10,448 nt of DNA from Syntrophobacterales bacterium (GTDB lineage: Bacteria > Desulfobacterota > Syntrophorhabdia > Syntrophorhabdales > WCHB1-27): positions 1 through 10,448 of the forward strand of contig JADGQN010000134.1 of the NCBI GenBank assembly GCA_017881765.1. The letters are read 5' to 3'. A model generated the notes under the pieces. The model worked only from the letters and a program-made list of their open reading frames with translations, was not told where the DNA came from and ran no database searches. A program made the position numbers and the translations under genes. Shown here piece by piece: positions 1-5,808 of this stretch (positions within the stretch are counted from its first letter, which is position 1; each line of letters begins with the position of its first letter).

Positions 1-97
1 TAATCTTTCTGCCCGCCACTCTTGATAGAAAGAAGGAGAGAAATGAGCCTATTCTTCCGGTGATGTAGATGGTCTCTTTATCGGGGAAGTGATACAT
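1..97 (-). CDS. Unrecognised protein, N-terminal 32 codons (cut by window edge)
   Basis: An open frame starts at an ATG (95-97) and runs off the left edge without a stop. An in-frame TAA lies two codons upstream (101-103), so this ATG is the first possible start. The visible peptide begins MYHFPDKETIYITGRIGSFL and continues with a Phe/Leu/Ser-rich hydrophobic stretch and basic residues, suggesting a membrane or membrane-associated protein. I do not recognise the family. No clear Shine-Dalgarno sequence precedes it. Two extended -10 promoter candidates (170-200 and 268-296) point towards it, and it is co-directional with the lytic transglycosylase gene. The repeat arrays in the gap are laid out as in front of lgt and queH, which indirectly supports a real gene. 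A chance open frame remains possible because so little is visible. Confidence 0.42.
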   Translation of the reverse strand, partial: MYHFPDKETIYITGRIGSFLSFFLSRVAGRKI

Positions 98-114
98 GTT
101 TTAACTTAAGTGAC

Positions 115-145
115 CAGTAAAAAGTAAGCAGTAAGCAGTAATCAG
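115..145 (-). repeat. Heptad tandem array, inverted copy ahead of left-edge gene
   Basis: On the plus strand the units are CAGTAAA, AAGTAAG, CAGTAAG and CAGTAAT, with a trailing CAG, in an unbroken 7-bp register. The orientation is opposite to the arrays at 235-269 and 341-375. A 9-bp exact inverted repeat, AGTAAAAAG (116-124) with CTTTTTACT (232-240), joins this array to the middle one and could form a hairpin in a transcript leading to the left-edge gene. Confidence 0.75.
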
Positions 146-169
146 AGACCGTCACCAATTACCGTCTTC

Positions 170-200
170 ATTGTACCAGGTTCTTCGCAAGCTTATCAGC
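170..200 (-). promoter_or_regulatory. Candidate extended -10 promoter towards left-edge gene
   Basis: Read on the minus strand: an extended -10, TGG then TACAAT (-10 hexamer 170-175), preceded by a -35-like CTGATA with an 18-bp spacer (four of six consensus bases). It lies between the middle and left heptad arrays and would fire towards the gene starting at 97. Sequence match only. Confidence 0.4.
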
Positions 201-234
201 AGGTGCCCAGGTCGTGCCTGGTTAGGGGCGTCTT

Positions 235-269
235 TTTACTACTCACTCTTTACTGCTCACTGCCTTTAT
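235..269 (-). repeat. Heptad tandem array, middle copy
   Basis: Plus-strand units TTTACTA, CTCACTC, TTTACTG, CTCACTG and CCTTTAT follow one another in 7-bp register. The orientation matches the array at 341-375 and is inverted relative to 115-145. Its left part pairs with the left array through the 9-bp inverted repeat 116-124/232-240. Its last unit overlaps the -10 box of a minus-strand promoter candidate. Confidence 0.7.
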
Positions 270-296
270 TATACCAGTTTTTGAGGGGGTTTTCAG
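268..296 (-). promoter_or_regulatory. Strong candidate extended -10 promoter towards left-edge gene
   Basis: On the minus strand: -35-like CTGAAA (291-296), a 17-bp spacer, and a perfect TATAAT (268-273) preceded by TGG (extended -10). Transcription would start near 261, inside the middle heptad array. The RNA 5' leader would therefore carry the middle array followed by its inverted partner at 115-145, able to fold back. Confidence 0.55.
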
Positions 297-340
297 CGAA
301 CGCTTATGGTATGTTCTGAAGAGGGAGTTTGCTCTTGCTG

Positions 341-375
341 TTTACTGACTACTGACTACTGCCTACTGCTTACCG
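341..375 (-). repeat. Heptad tandem array overlapping the lytic transglycosylase stop codon
   Basis: Plus-strand units TTTACTG, ACTACTG, ACTACTG, CCTACTG and CTTACCG are five contiguous heptads in perfect register. In the sense of the lytic transglycosylase gene the unit reads GTARNCA. The stop codon (363-365) and the Gly, Lys and Gln codons before it lie inside the array, so the repeat contributes the end of the protein. Confidence 0.8.
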
Positions 376-983
376 TTCATTTCCTGCGGTTCGGGCAGGA
401 CCGTCATTGTCTTTTCGTATTCGTTCAATACCGCTTTTGCGAAACGGGCCCCGGGCTGCTTATGTTTGGCGGAAAGTTCTCTTGCCTTCGTCGATCCGCT
501 GTTGTAAGCGTAAAGCGCCCATTGCAGGGTGTCAAAATCCTCGATAAGCTGGGATAGGTGATAAACGCCGAATTTGATATTTTTCTGGGGTTCATGGAGG
601 ATACGGTCGCCGCTCCAGGTGACACCTAACGTTTCCGCGATGCCGCGGCCCAGAGAAGGTTTGATTTGAAGCAGGCCACGGGCCCCTTTCGATGACACAG
701 CATCCTGCTTGAAGTTGCTCTCCACCTTCATGACAGCCAGTACCAGCCGGTAATCGAGCTCCCGTTCCCTTGACTCAGTATAGACGTAATTTGCTATTTC
801 TCGCAACCTCTCTTCCGGGATGTTCGGCATCTGCTCTTCCAGGTAGGTCACTATGTTCTCTATGGTGCCATCCTGGTGGGCGGTGGTTTGAACATGCTTT
901 ACCGTTTGCACGCCTGTGACCATAAGAACGGGTATTACCGCTGCCGAAGTCAACATAAGCAGAACTTTCTGGGAACGATTCAT
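363..983 (-). CDS. Membrane-anchored lytic transglycosylase (SLT/GH23 domain)
   Basis: Predicted murein lytic transglycosylase, cleaving the MurNAc-GlcNAc bond of peptidoglycan with 1,6-anhydro product formation in the periplasm. Residues 7-28 are a hydrophobic segment after a short basic start (MNRSQK), acting as a signal peptide or signal anchor; no lipobox is seen. The SLT fold covers about 65-195. The catalytic Glu is E88 in KVESNF, followed by SSKGARGLLQI (97-107), NIKFGVYHL (135-143) and ALYAYNSG (156-163), the family's usual motif order. At 206 aa it is a minimal single-domain enzyme. No Shine-Dalgarno sequence precedes the ATG. A strong promoter lies so close (-10 ending 9 bases before the ATG) that the mRNA is probably leaderless. 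The last codons (MNGKQ) fall largely within a heptad repeat array. It lies 99 bp downstream of the LysE-type gene on the same strand but has its own promoter. Confidence 0.9.
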   Translation of the reverse strand: MNRSQKVLLMLTSAAVIPVLMVTGVQTVKHVQTTAHQDGTIENIVTYLEEQMPNIPEERLREIANYVYTESRERELDYRLVLAVMKVESNFKQDAVSSKGARGLLQIKPSLGRGIAETLGVTWSGDRILHEPQKNIKFGVYHLSQLIEDFDTLQWALYAYNSGSTKARELSAKHKQPGARFAKAVLNEYEKTMTVLPEPQEMNGKQ

Positions 984-991
984 CGTGAAGC

Positions 992-1020
992 AATATAAGC
1001 TAATTGGACGGTGATGTCAA
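992..1020 (-). promoter_or_regulatory. Near-consensus sigma-70 promoter of the lytic transglycosylase gene
   Basis: On the minus strand: a perfect -35 TTGACA (1015-1020), a spacer of exactly 17 bp and -10 TATATT (992-997). The predicted transcription start is around 984-986 and the ATG begins at 983, leaving essentially no 5' leader. This agrees with the absence of a Shine-Dalgarno sequence. Confidence 0.75.
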
Positions 1021-1082
1021 CTTGACTACCCCTAGTTGTGACACCGCCGAGCCGTATATGGGCCTTTGGCGCGGGTTCTGGC

Positions 1083-1751
1083 TCAACTTTGAGTGAGGAA
1101 TCGATATCCCTGAGCGATGAAGAAAAGAGCGAAGAAGATGAGGAAGAGGCTGCAAACGAAGAGCACCCCCTTTATGATACGCGTACTGACGAACCTCCCG
1201 CCCATATGTATGCCATAGGAGACGAAGCTATACCAGGCGAGATCCGAGCTTATATGCCCGATAAAAAAGGCCAGGATGCCCGGCAGGCCGAGACCCTTTG
1301 CGAACATAACGTATCCTATGCCGATGGTCAGCCACCAGATGAACCAGTAGGGGTTAGAGAGGCTTATGATGACGCCGGCGAGGATGGGGTGCAGGCCTTT
1401 TTCGGAAACCTCCGTAGTGGAGACGAGCCGATACGTGCGCAAGCCTTTGATGATGCCGATGCCCATCCAGATCATAACGATGCCGCCGCAGAATGAGACT
1501 ACCGTGTAGAGAATCCGGTTGGCAAGGAAGCTTCCGACTCCGAAGACAATCAGAAGCAGCAGAATGATCTCGAGGATGCCATGGCCGAGAACCACGAGCG
1601 GGCCCACGTGCCCTCCACGTTTTGTGGACTCGGTTATCGTGACGGTCAATAGCGGGCCAGGTGCCATTGCCCCTGTCAGACCCAGAACAAATCCAGCGGC
1701 AAAGAGACTCCACAAGCCCATAGGATTTAAGTAAACCACAACAGTATGCAA
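1083..1751 (-). CDS. LysE/RhtB-family membrane exporter
   Basis: Predicted inner-membrane exporter of the LysE/RhtB superfamily, whose known members export amino acids or related small metabolites. The substrate here cannot be inferred. There are about six hydrophobic helices: 11-30, 51-75, 80-103, 122-150, 155-175 and 191-214. The family signature after helix 1 is AMAPGPLL (28-35). A second conserved region is SLSNPYWFIWW (130-140), the usual NP motif. Length (222 aa) is normal. The longest frame uses TTG at 1751, with GGAAGGA (1763-1769) 11 bases upstream as a plausible though distant ribosome site. An ATG at 1721 (residue 11) is an alternative start that would still keep helix 1. It is divergent from the TIKI-like gene and upstream of the lytic transglycosylase. 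Confidence 0.85.
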   Translation of the reverse strand: MHTVVVYLNPMGLWSLFAAGFVLGLTGAMAPGPLLTVTITESTKRGGHVGPLVVLGHGILEIILLLLIVFGVGSFLANRILYTVVSFCGGIVMIWMGIGIIKGLRTYRLVSTTEVSEKGLHPILAGVIISLSNPYWFIWWLTIGIGYVMFAKGLGLPGILAFFIGHISSDLAWYSFVSYGIHMGGRFVSTRIIKGVLFVCSLFLIFFALFFIAQGYRFLTQS

Positions 1752-1844
1752 GAAATAAAGGGTCCTTCCAGGACGCTGCTATCAAGGGTGATGGAGGAGA
1801 GCCGGTAGCAGGGCTCCGTGACTAGGATGGCCCCGGACGTTTTG

Positions 1845-1853
1845 TGGTATACT
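1845..1853 (+). promoter_or_regulatory. Extended -10 promoter for the TIKI-like/HAD pair
   Basis: TGG followed by TATACT (-10 hexamer 1848-1853) is a good extended -10 element. No recognisable -35 lies at 16-18 bp. Transcription would start near 1859-1861, which places the GTG at 1855 upstream of the mRNA 5' end and favours the GTG at 1876 as the translation start. Confidence 0.55.
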
Positions 1854-1875
1854 GGTGACCGCGCAAGGTGCAGAC

Positions 1876-2634
1876 GTGACAACACTAACACAGAGCCAGA
1901 TAGCGAACGGCCCGGTCTCAGCCATTGTGCCCCATACAAGTTTGCGTTCAAAAAATGAATGCGAACTGGCATCAGCGCGACTCGTGATGTTGGGGGTGAT
2001 CCATAGGGATAAGGAGGGCGCCCCATTACTATCGAGGTGGCTTGACTATCTCAAACCGGACGTGATCACGCTGGAGTTTTCCCGGTATGGGATGATGTTC
2101 AGGAAGAGGCATGGAGCTGCGCTGCGCTCGCGCGTCGATGGGCTTGCTGCCAAAATGGGACTGGGGGCGGAGCCGGCGAGCAGGGGCGCGTTCGAGACGC
2201 TTCATGATTACATTGAGCTGCCTTATGAATATACCGAGACTTCGCAGTACGCTGAGGGGCTTGGTATCCCCATGCATCTTGTCGACCTCGACCTCTTTTC
2301 GTACATCAACCTGCGAAGCATGGATGAACTGCTCGATGAGAAGAACGTGCAGGTCTGGTTCGGCGAGCGTAAGGAGCTTGCAGGGGAAGTAGAGAAGGCC
2401 AGAGCACTCGCCCGTCTATTTTTTGATAAGGACATAAAGACCTTTTCATACACGGACGAGATGCTCACGCGTGATAGACACGTCAAAGAAAAACTGGCCG
2501 TTCTGATGCGGCACTACCTGGGGAAACGCGTTCTTCATGTGTGCGGGTGGCAGCATCTTTCCGACCCGCACAATATTTATGACTCACTCAATCCCGTAAA
2601 GGTTTTTGTTCATGATAGATCTTTTCGTATTTGA
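1876..2634 (+). CDS. TraB/TIKI-superfamily-like protein
   Basis: Function unknown; it resembles the TraB/PrgY-TIKI superfamily of metalloprotease-like or EreA/ChaN-like folds. Visible motifs (numbering from GTG 1876) are an N-terminal GVIH (40-43) at the end of a predicted beta strand (ARLVMLG), a conserved-type Glu in ITLEFS (E67), and a C-terminal GWQH (224-227) after RVLHVC. A GxxH near each end plus an internal Glu is the superfamily pattern. There is no signal peptide, so it is probably cytoplasmic. The frame is open from a GTG at 1855, but that codon touches the -10 box. The GTG at 1876 has AAGGTG (1864-1869) at good spacing and lies after the predicted transcription start, so I chose it (252 aa). 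Its 3' end overlaps the HAD gene by 23 bp, suggesting translational coupling. The family assignment is from motifs only. Confidence 0.65.
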   Translation: MTTLTQSQIANGPVSAIVPHTSLRSKNECELASARLVMLGVIHRDKEGAPLLSRWLDYLKPDVITLEFSRYGMMFRKRHGAALRSRVDGLAAKMGLGAEPASRGAFETLHDYIELPYEYTETSQYAEGLGIPMHLVDLDLFSYINLRSMDELLDEKNVQVWFGERKELAGEVEKARALARLFFDKDIKTFSYTDEMLTRDRHVKEKLAVLMRHYLGKRVLHVCGWQHLSDPHNIYDSLNPVKVFVHDRSFRI

Positions 2635-3229
2635 TCTCGGGAAGGTGATCCTCCCTTTTGAACACCGGCAGATCGCCTCGAAGCTATGGCAGAGGTCGCG
2701 GAACAACAGGAAACTGACGGAGGATGCGATCTTTAATGACCTTTTTGACCTGGAGAACGGCACCGTAAACCGTTATGAAGAAGGTCTCTCATCGTCTGAG
2801 GAGTTCTTCCTGGAAGTGCGAAAGCGGTATGATCTTGTCTTGGAGTTTGAAGAGTTCAGCGAGATATGGAATAACATCTTCCGGGACAACCCTGAAGTCA
2901 ATGAAATAATCGTCCATCTGAAGGCGAAGGGCTATCCCATTTTCCTGCTCAGTAACACCAATGAACTCCACTTCTCTTACGTCCTTGACCGGTATCCCAT
3001 TGTCCACGTTCTTGATGAGTGGATACTCTCATTCGAGGTGGGCGTGAAAAAACCGCATAAACGGATTTATGATGCAATCTTTGAGAAGATGGACGTCGAG
3101 AGAGAGAAGGTACTTTATATAGACGACATTGATGCGTATGTTTCGGCTGCGCGATCGTATGGAATTCCGGGCCTTGTCTACAAAAGTCCTGATGACCTGT
3201 GGAATGTGTTGAGGCAGAACAACATATGA
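2612..3229 (+). CDS. HAD-superfamily (IA, YihX-like) phosphatase
   Basis: Predicted cytoplasmic haloacid dehalogenase-type phosphohydrolase of about 205 aa. Motif I is FVFDLGKVI with nucleophile D8; the second acidic position is Gly, as in E. coli YihX (FDLGNVI). Motif II is LLSNTN (Ser114), followed by ELHF as in YihX-type LSNTNRLH. Motif III Lys147 lies in KKPHKRIYD and motif IV is YIDDIDAY (D171, D172). A helical cap lies between motifs I and II. E. coli YihX is a glucose-1-phosphatase; the substrate here is not shown. A TTG at 2606 extends the frame by two codons, but ATG 2612 with AAAGG (2598-2602) nine bases upstream is preferred. It overlaps the end of the TIKI-like gene by 23 bp in another frame. 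Its stop codon lies inside the 8-bp outer inverted repeat of the following repeat element. Confidence 0.85.
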   Translation: MIDLFVFDLGKVILPFEHRQIASKLWQRSRNNRKLTEDAIFNDLFDLENGTVNRYEEGLSSSEEFFLEVRKRYDLVLEFEEFSEIWNNIFRDNPEVNEIIVHLKAKGYPIFLLSNTNELHFSYVLDRYPIVHVLDEWILSFEVGVKKPHKRIYDAIFEKMDVEREKVLYIDDIDAYVSAARSYGIPGLVYKSPDDLWNVLRQNNI

Positions 3230-3373
3230 GAGGGTCATGGATCATGGGTCACGGGTCAAGGGTCACGGAGAACAAATACAAAGATGAGCGTCATGTGTCA
3301 AGCGTCAATCATTTCCTTGCGTTTGTCTGCCTTGACCCCTGCCCCTTGACCCATGACCCCATTATCCTCTCAT
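3226..3373 (+). repeat. Heptad repeat element filling the HAD-lgt gap, ends overlapping stop and start codons
   Basis: Five perfect-register heptads (GGGTCAT, GGATCAT, GGGTCAC, GGGTCAA, GGGTCAC) cover 3232-3266. After three degenerate units come GCGTCAT, GTGTCAA and GCGTCAA (3288-3308) in the same 7-bp phase. An inverted array TTGACCC, CTGCCCC, TTGACCC, ATGACCC occupies 3332-3359. Outermost is an 8-bp inverted repeat ATGAGAGG (3226-3233)/CCTCTCAT (3366-3373). Immediately inside is GTCATGG (3234-3240)/CCATGAC (3351-3357). The left arm contains the HAD stop codon and the right arm the first two bases of the lgt ATG. Confidence 0.85.
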
Positions 3374-4166
3374 GATTCCTTATCCCAACATCGATCCTGT
3401 AATTGTTAAGGTCGGCCCGCTTGCAGTCCGGTGGTACGGCATGATGTACGTCGCCGGATTTGCCCTTTCATACCTCTTGCTGATCTACCAGATCGGGAGA
3501 AAAAGCGTTGCTGTCACGAGGGCCCAAATCGACGATCTCTATTTCTACCTTATTCTCGGGCTTCTCATCGGCGCCCGCCTGGGATACGTGATTTTCTACA
3601 ACCTGACATTTTTCCTCGAGCATCCTCTGGAAATCTTTGTCCTCTGGCATGGGGGCATGTCCTTTCACGGTGGCCTGGTTGGCGCCTTTCTCGCGGGCTA
3701 TCTCGGTATCAAACGAAAAGGGATAGATTTCTGGAAGGCTGCTGACCTGATCATTCCCACCGCGCCAGTGGGTATAGGTCTGGGCCGGTTGGGGAACTTT
3801 ATCAATGGCGAACTTTATGGCAAGCCATCCGACGTGCCCTGGGCCATGGTTTTTCCGGAGGGAGGTCCGATGGCGCGACACCCGTCCCAGCTGTATGAGG
3901 CCACGCTGGAAGGCCTGCTTCTCTTTCTGATTCTCTGGCTCTACAAAGACAGGAAGAAGCGTGATGGAGACGTATTTGCGCTCTTCCTCATATTTTACGG
4001 GATATTTCGGACGTGCTGTGAGTTCTTCAGGGAACCTGACGCACAGATGGGTTATATCTTCGGCTTCGTTACCATGGGTCAGATCCTCAGCCTGGCTATG
4101 CTATGCATCGGTCTTCTTTTGAAGTATGGGTACCTGAGAAGACGGCCCGGATTGTCTAAGCCGTGA
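3372..4166 (+). CDS. lgt: Prolipoprotein diacylglyceryl transferase
   Basis: Transfers the diacylglyceryl group of phosphatidylglycerol to the lipobox cysteine of prolipoproteins, the first step of lipoprotein maturation in the inner membrane. The 264-aa polytopic protein has about seven hydrophobic segments. The N-terminal VGPLAVRWYGMMY, the H99 loop (SFHGGLVGA) and the Lgt signature GLGRLGNFINGE (136-147) are all present. R139, N142 and E147 align by spacing with E. coli R143, N146 and E151, and H99 with H103. RHPSQLYEA (169-177) and FRTCCEFFREPD (212-223) are also typical. The start fits the family N-terminus (short lead to the DPVIVKVGPLA region). There is no Shine-Dalgarno sequence: the upstream bases are the pyrimidine-rich arm of an inverted repeat element that reaches into the ATG, so translation initiation may be structure-dependent. 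corA follows 78 bp after it. Confidence 0.96.
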   Translation: MIPYPNIDPVIVKVGPLAVRWYGMMYVAGFALSYLLLIYQIGRKSVAVTRAQIDDLYFYLILGLLIGARLGYVIFYNLTFFLEHPLEIFVLWHGGMSFHGGLVGAFLAGYLGIKRKGIDFWKAADLIIPTAPVGIGLGRLGNFINGELYGKPSDVPWAMVFPEGGPMARHPSQLYEATLEGLLLFLILWLYKDRKKRDGDVFALFLIFYGIFRTCCEFFREPDAQMGYIFGFVTMGQILSLAMLCIGLLLKYGYLRRRPGLSKP

Positions 4167-4244
4167 CAAACAAGCTGGGGAAAAATAGCCGCAGGCTGGA
4201 ACACTCAACAGAATCTGTCACATACGCCTGAAGGGAGAGTGGTT

Positions 4245-5312
4245 ATGGCGCGCGCACTCATGAACAGGTCAAAAAAGGCAGGCCTGCCGCCGGGGACACT
4301 CGTCCACATCGGCCAGAAGAAGCTCGACGTCCAGAGAATAAGCGTTGTGGACTACGACGAGAGCACAGTCGATGAGTATGAAGTGGAGGATATTCAACGA
4401 CAATGCGTAACCCTCAAAGAAAAGCCTACCGTCACATGGATCAATGTGGATGGCCTCCACGAGACGGAAAAACTGAAAGCGCTGGGCGACTGTTTTGGGC
4501 TGCATCCGCTTGTTTTGGAAGATATTCTCAATACGGATCAGCGGCCGAAAATGGAGGATTATGGCGACTATCTCTATCTCGTCTTCAAGATGATCCATTG
4601 CAAGGCGGAAAGCAGTGTGGTTCTCCAGGAGCAGATCAGCCTTATCCTCGGAGATACGTTTGTCATCTCCTTTCAGGAACAGGAAGAGAAAGTCTTTGAG
4701 CCCGTGAGAGAGCGCATACGGTCCGGCAAAGGGCTGATGCGCAAGATGGGACCCGACTACCTTGTATATGCCCTTCTGGATGTGACCGTTGACAACTATT
4801 TCTCCGTGCTGGAAAAACTGGGAGAGAATATAGAGGTCCTTGCAGACCGCGTCCTCAAGATCCCTGAGCCGAAGACGCTCGGTGAGATCCAGATCTCAAA
4901 AAGAGAGATGCTCTTTGTGCACCGCTGGATATGGCCTCTGCGCGAGGCGATAAGCGCGCTGAGCAAGCGTGATTCAAAGCTGGTCAAGGAATCCACAGGC
5001 ATCTATCTGAGAGACGTGTATGATCATACGCTGCAGATAATGGATGCGGTGGATCTGTACCGTGAAATGCTCTCGGAAACGCTTGACCTGTACGTATCGA
5101 CTGTAAGCAACAAATTGAATCAGGTTATGACCGTACTCACGATCATAGCCACGATATTTATTCCCCTCACGTTTCTGGCCGGTGTCTACGGCATGAATTT
5201 CAAGTACATGCCTGAACTCGAATGGCGTGGGGGATATCCCCTCATCTGGGCTGTCATGATTGGTGTGGGCGTGTCTATGCTTATCGCGTTCAAACGGAAA
5301 AAGTGGTTCTAA
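4245..5312 (+). CDS. corA: CorA-type magnesium/cobalt transporter
   Basis: Homopentameric inner-membrane channel for Mg2+ (also Co2+/Ni2+ in some members). The protein resembles Thermotoga maritima CorA throughout, from GLPPGTLVHIG near the N-terminus through WINVDGLHE, FGLHPLVLEDILN, QRPKMEDYGDYLYLVFKM and WPLREAIS to VYDHTLQIMDAVD. At the C-terminus, TM1 (about 293-314) ends in the signature YGMN (GMN 316-318), followed by the acidic periplasmic loop MPELEW and TM2 (about 327-347), then the basic tail KRKKWF. Length (355 aa) is normal. The frame is open from GTG 4239, but AAGGGAG (4231-4237) is only one base from that codon and seven bases from ATG 4245, so the ATG is chosen. It is probably co-transcribed with lgt; no promoter or terminator is evident in the 78-bp gap. 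Confidence 0.96.
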   Translation: MARALMNRSKKAGLPPGTLVHIGQKKLDVQRISVVDYDESTVDEYEVEDIQRQCVTLKEKPTVTWINVDGLHETEKLKALGDCFGLHPLVLEDILNTDQRPKMEDYGDYLYLVFKMIHCKAESSVVLQEQISLILGDTFVISFQEQEEKVFEPVRERIRSGKGLMRKMGPDYLVYALLDVTVDNYFSVLEKLGENIEVLADRVLKIPEPKTLGEIQISKREMLFVHRWIWPLREAISALSKRDSKLVKESTGIYLRDVYDHTLQIMDAVDLYREMLSETLDLYVSTVSNKLNQVMTVLTIIATIFIPLTFLAGVYGMNFKYMPELEWRGGYPLIWAVMIGVGVSMLIAFKRKKWF

Positions 5313-5342
5313 GGTCGCAGTTCCCGGATGGGCTCAGTATCT

Positions 5343-5371
5343 TTGCGCGGCAGTAGCGTTTCTGCTACAAT
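5343..5371 (+). promoter_or_regulatory. Sigma-70 promoter with extended -10, upstream of the DUF4404-like gene
   Basis: -35 TTGCGC (5343-5348), a 17-bp spacer, and -10 TACAAT (5366-5371) preceded by TGC (extended -10). Transcription would start near 5378, giving a 35-base leader with AGGAG (5402-5406) six bases before the ATG at 5413. It probably drives the DUF4404-like gene and the downstream glycan hydrolase. Confidence 0.65.
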
Positions 5372-5412
5372 GTGACTTGCAGGCAAGCCAACCGTCACTA
5401 TAGGAGCATAAG

Positions 5413-5745
5413 ATGATTCAGAAGACGATTGAAAATATCGAGGCAAAGATCAGGAAGAGTGGTCCGGTCAGTGATGAGAGAAGGGCCGAGTTGTTGCGAC
5501 TTCTGGCTAAGCTCAAGACTGAGATTGGGGAGCTATCGAAGACCCACCCCGAGCAGGCGGAGAGCATCACCGCTTTCGCGCAAGCGTCCGCGCACGAGGC
5601 AACGAGAAAAGAGAAGAACCCTGACCTTCTCAAGCTCTCTCTGGACGGTTTGTCCATATCCGTTAAGGAAATTGAAACGTCCCACCCCGATCTTCTGCGG
5701 GTTGTGAACGCAGTGTCTCAGGCGCTCGCCAACATGGGGATTTGA
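5413..5745 (+). CDS. Small DUF4404-like helical protein
   Basis: A 110-aa soluble, charged, predominantly helical protein with no signal peptide or membrane segment. It resembles the DUF4404 family: an N-terminal amphipathic helix (about 1-13), a second helix with RRAELLRLLAKLKTEIGEL (23-41), a KTHPEQAESI element, then a C-terminal half with ETSHPDLLRVVNAVSQALANMGI. The repeated SKTHP/ETSHP pair and the terminal LANMGI are the clues. The family's function is unknown. The start has a good ribosome site (AGGAG at 5402-5406) and a strong promoter lies just upstream. The GH46-like gene follows after 63 bp in the same direction, so the two may form a transcription unit. The family call is from pattern memory only. 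Confidence 0.75.
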   Translation: MIQKTIENIEAKIRKSGPVSDERRAELLRLLAKLKTEIGELSKTHPEQAESITAFAQASAHEATRKEKNPDLLKLSLDGLSISVKEIETSHPDLLRVVNAVSQALANMGI

Positions 5746-5808
5746 TAGCACCGTAAGCCGCATGATGCACACGGGTGCCGGGAAAAAGGTTAGCGGGGAC
5801 ACAAACCC

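Noticed and set aside
43..63. Mini-ORF MSLFFR behind an AAGGAG ribosome-like site
   Set aside because: Only six codons, with no downstream plus-strand gene nearby, and antisense to the probable left-edge gene. Probably coincidental.
202..237. CCAGG/CCTGG hairpin followed by a T-run as an intrinsic terminator
   Set aside because: The stem is only five base pairs, 11 bases separate it from the T-run, and no plus-strand gene precedes it. The T-run belongs to a heptad array.
1038..1496. Acidic 152-residue open frame on the plus strand
   Set aside because: It is fully antisense to the LysE-type gene, whose codons and membrane helices are clear. Its Glu/Asp-rich composition is the expected shadow of hydrophobic codons.
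3232..3359. CRISPR array
   Set aside because: Units are 7 bp and contiguous, with no constant-length unique spacers and no cas genes nearby. The other arrays fail for the same reason.
5785..5808. GGTTAGCGGGGACAC stretch as the end of an IS200/REP-type element
   Set aside because: The sequence is reminiscent of repeats seen near such transposases, but there is one short copy with no partner and no transposase in the window.
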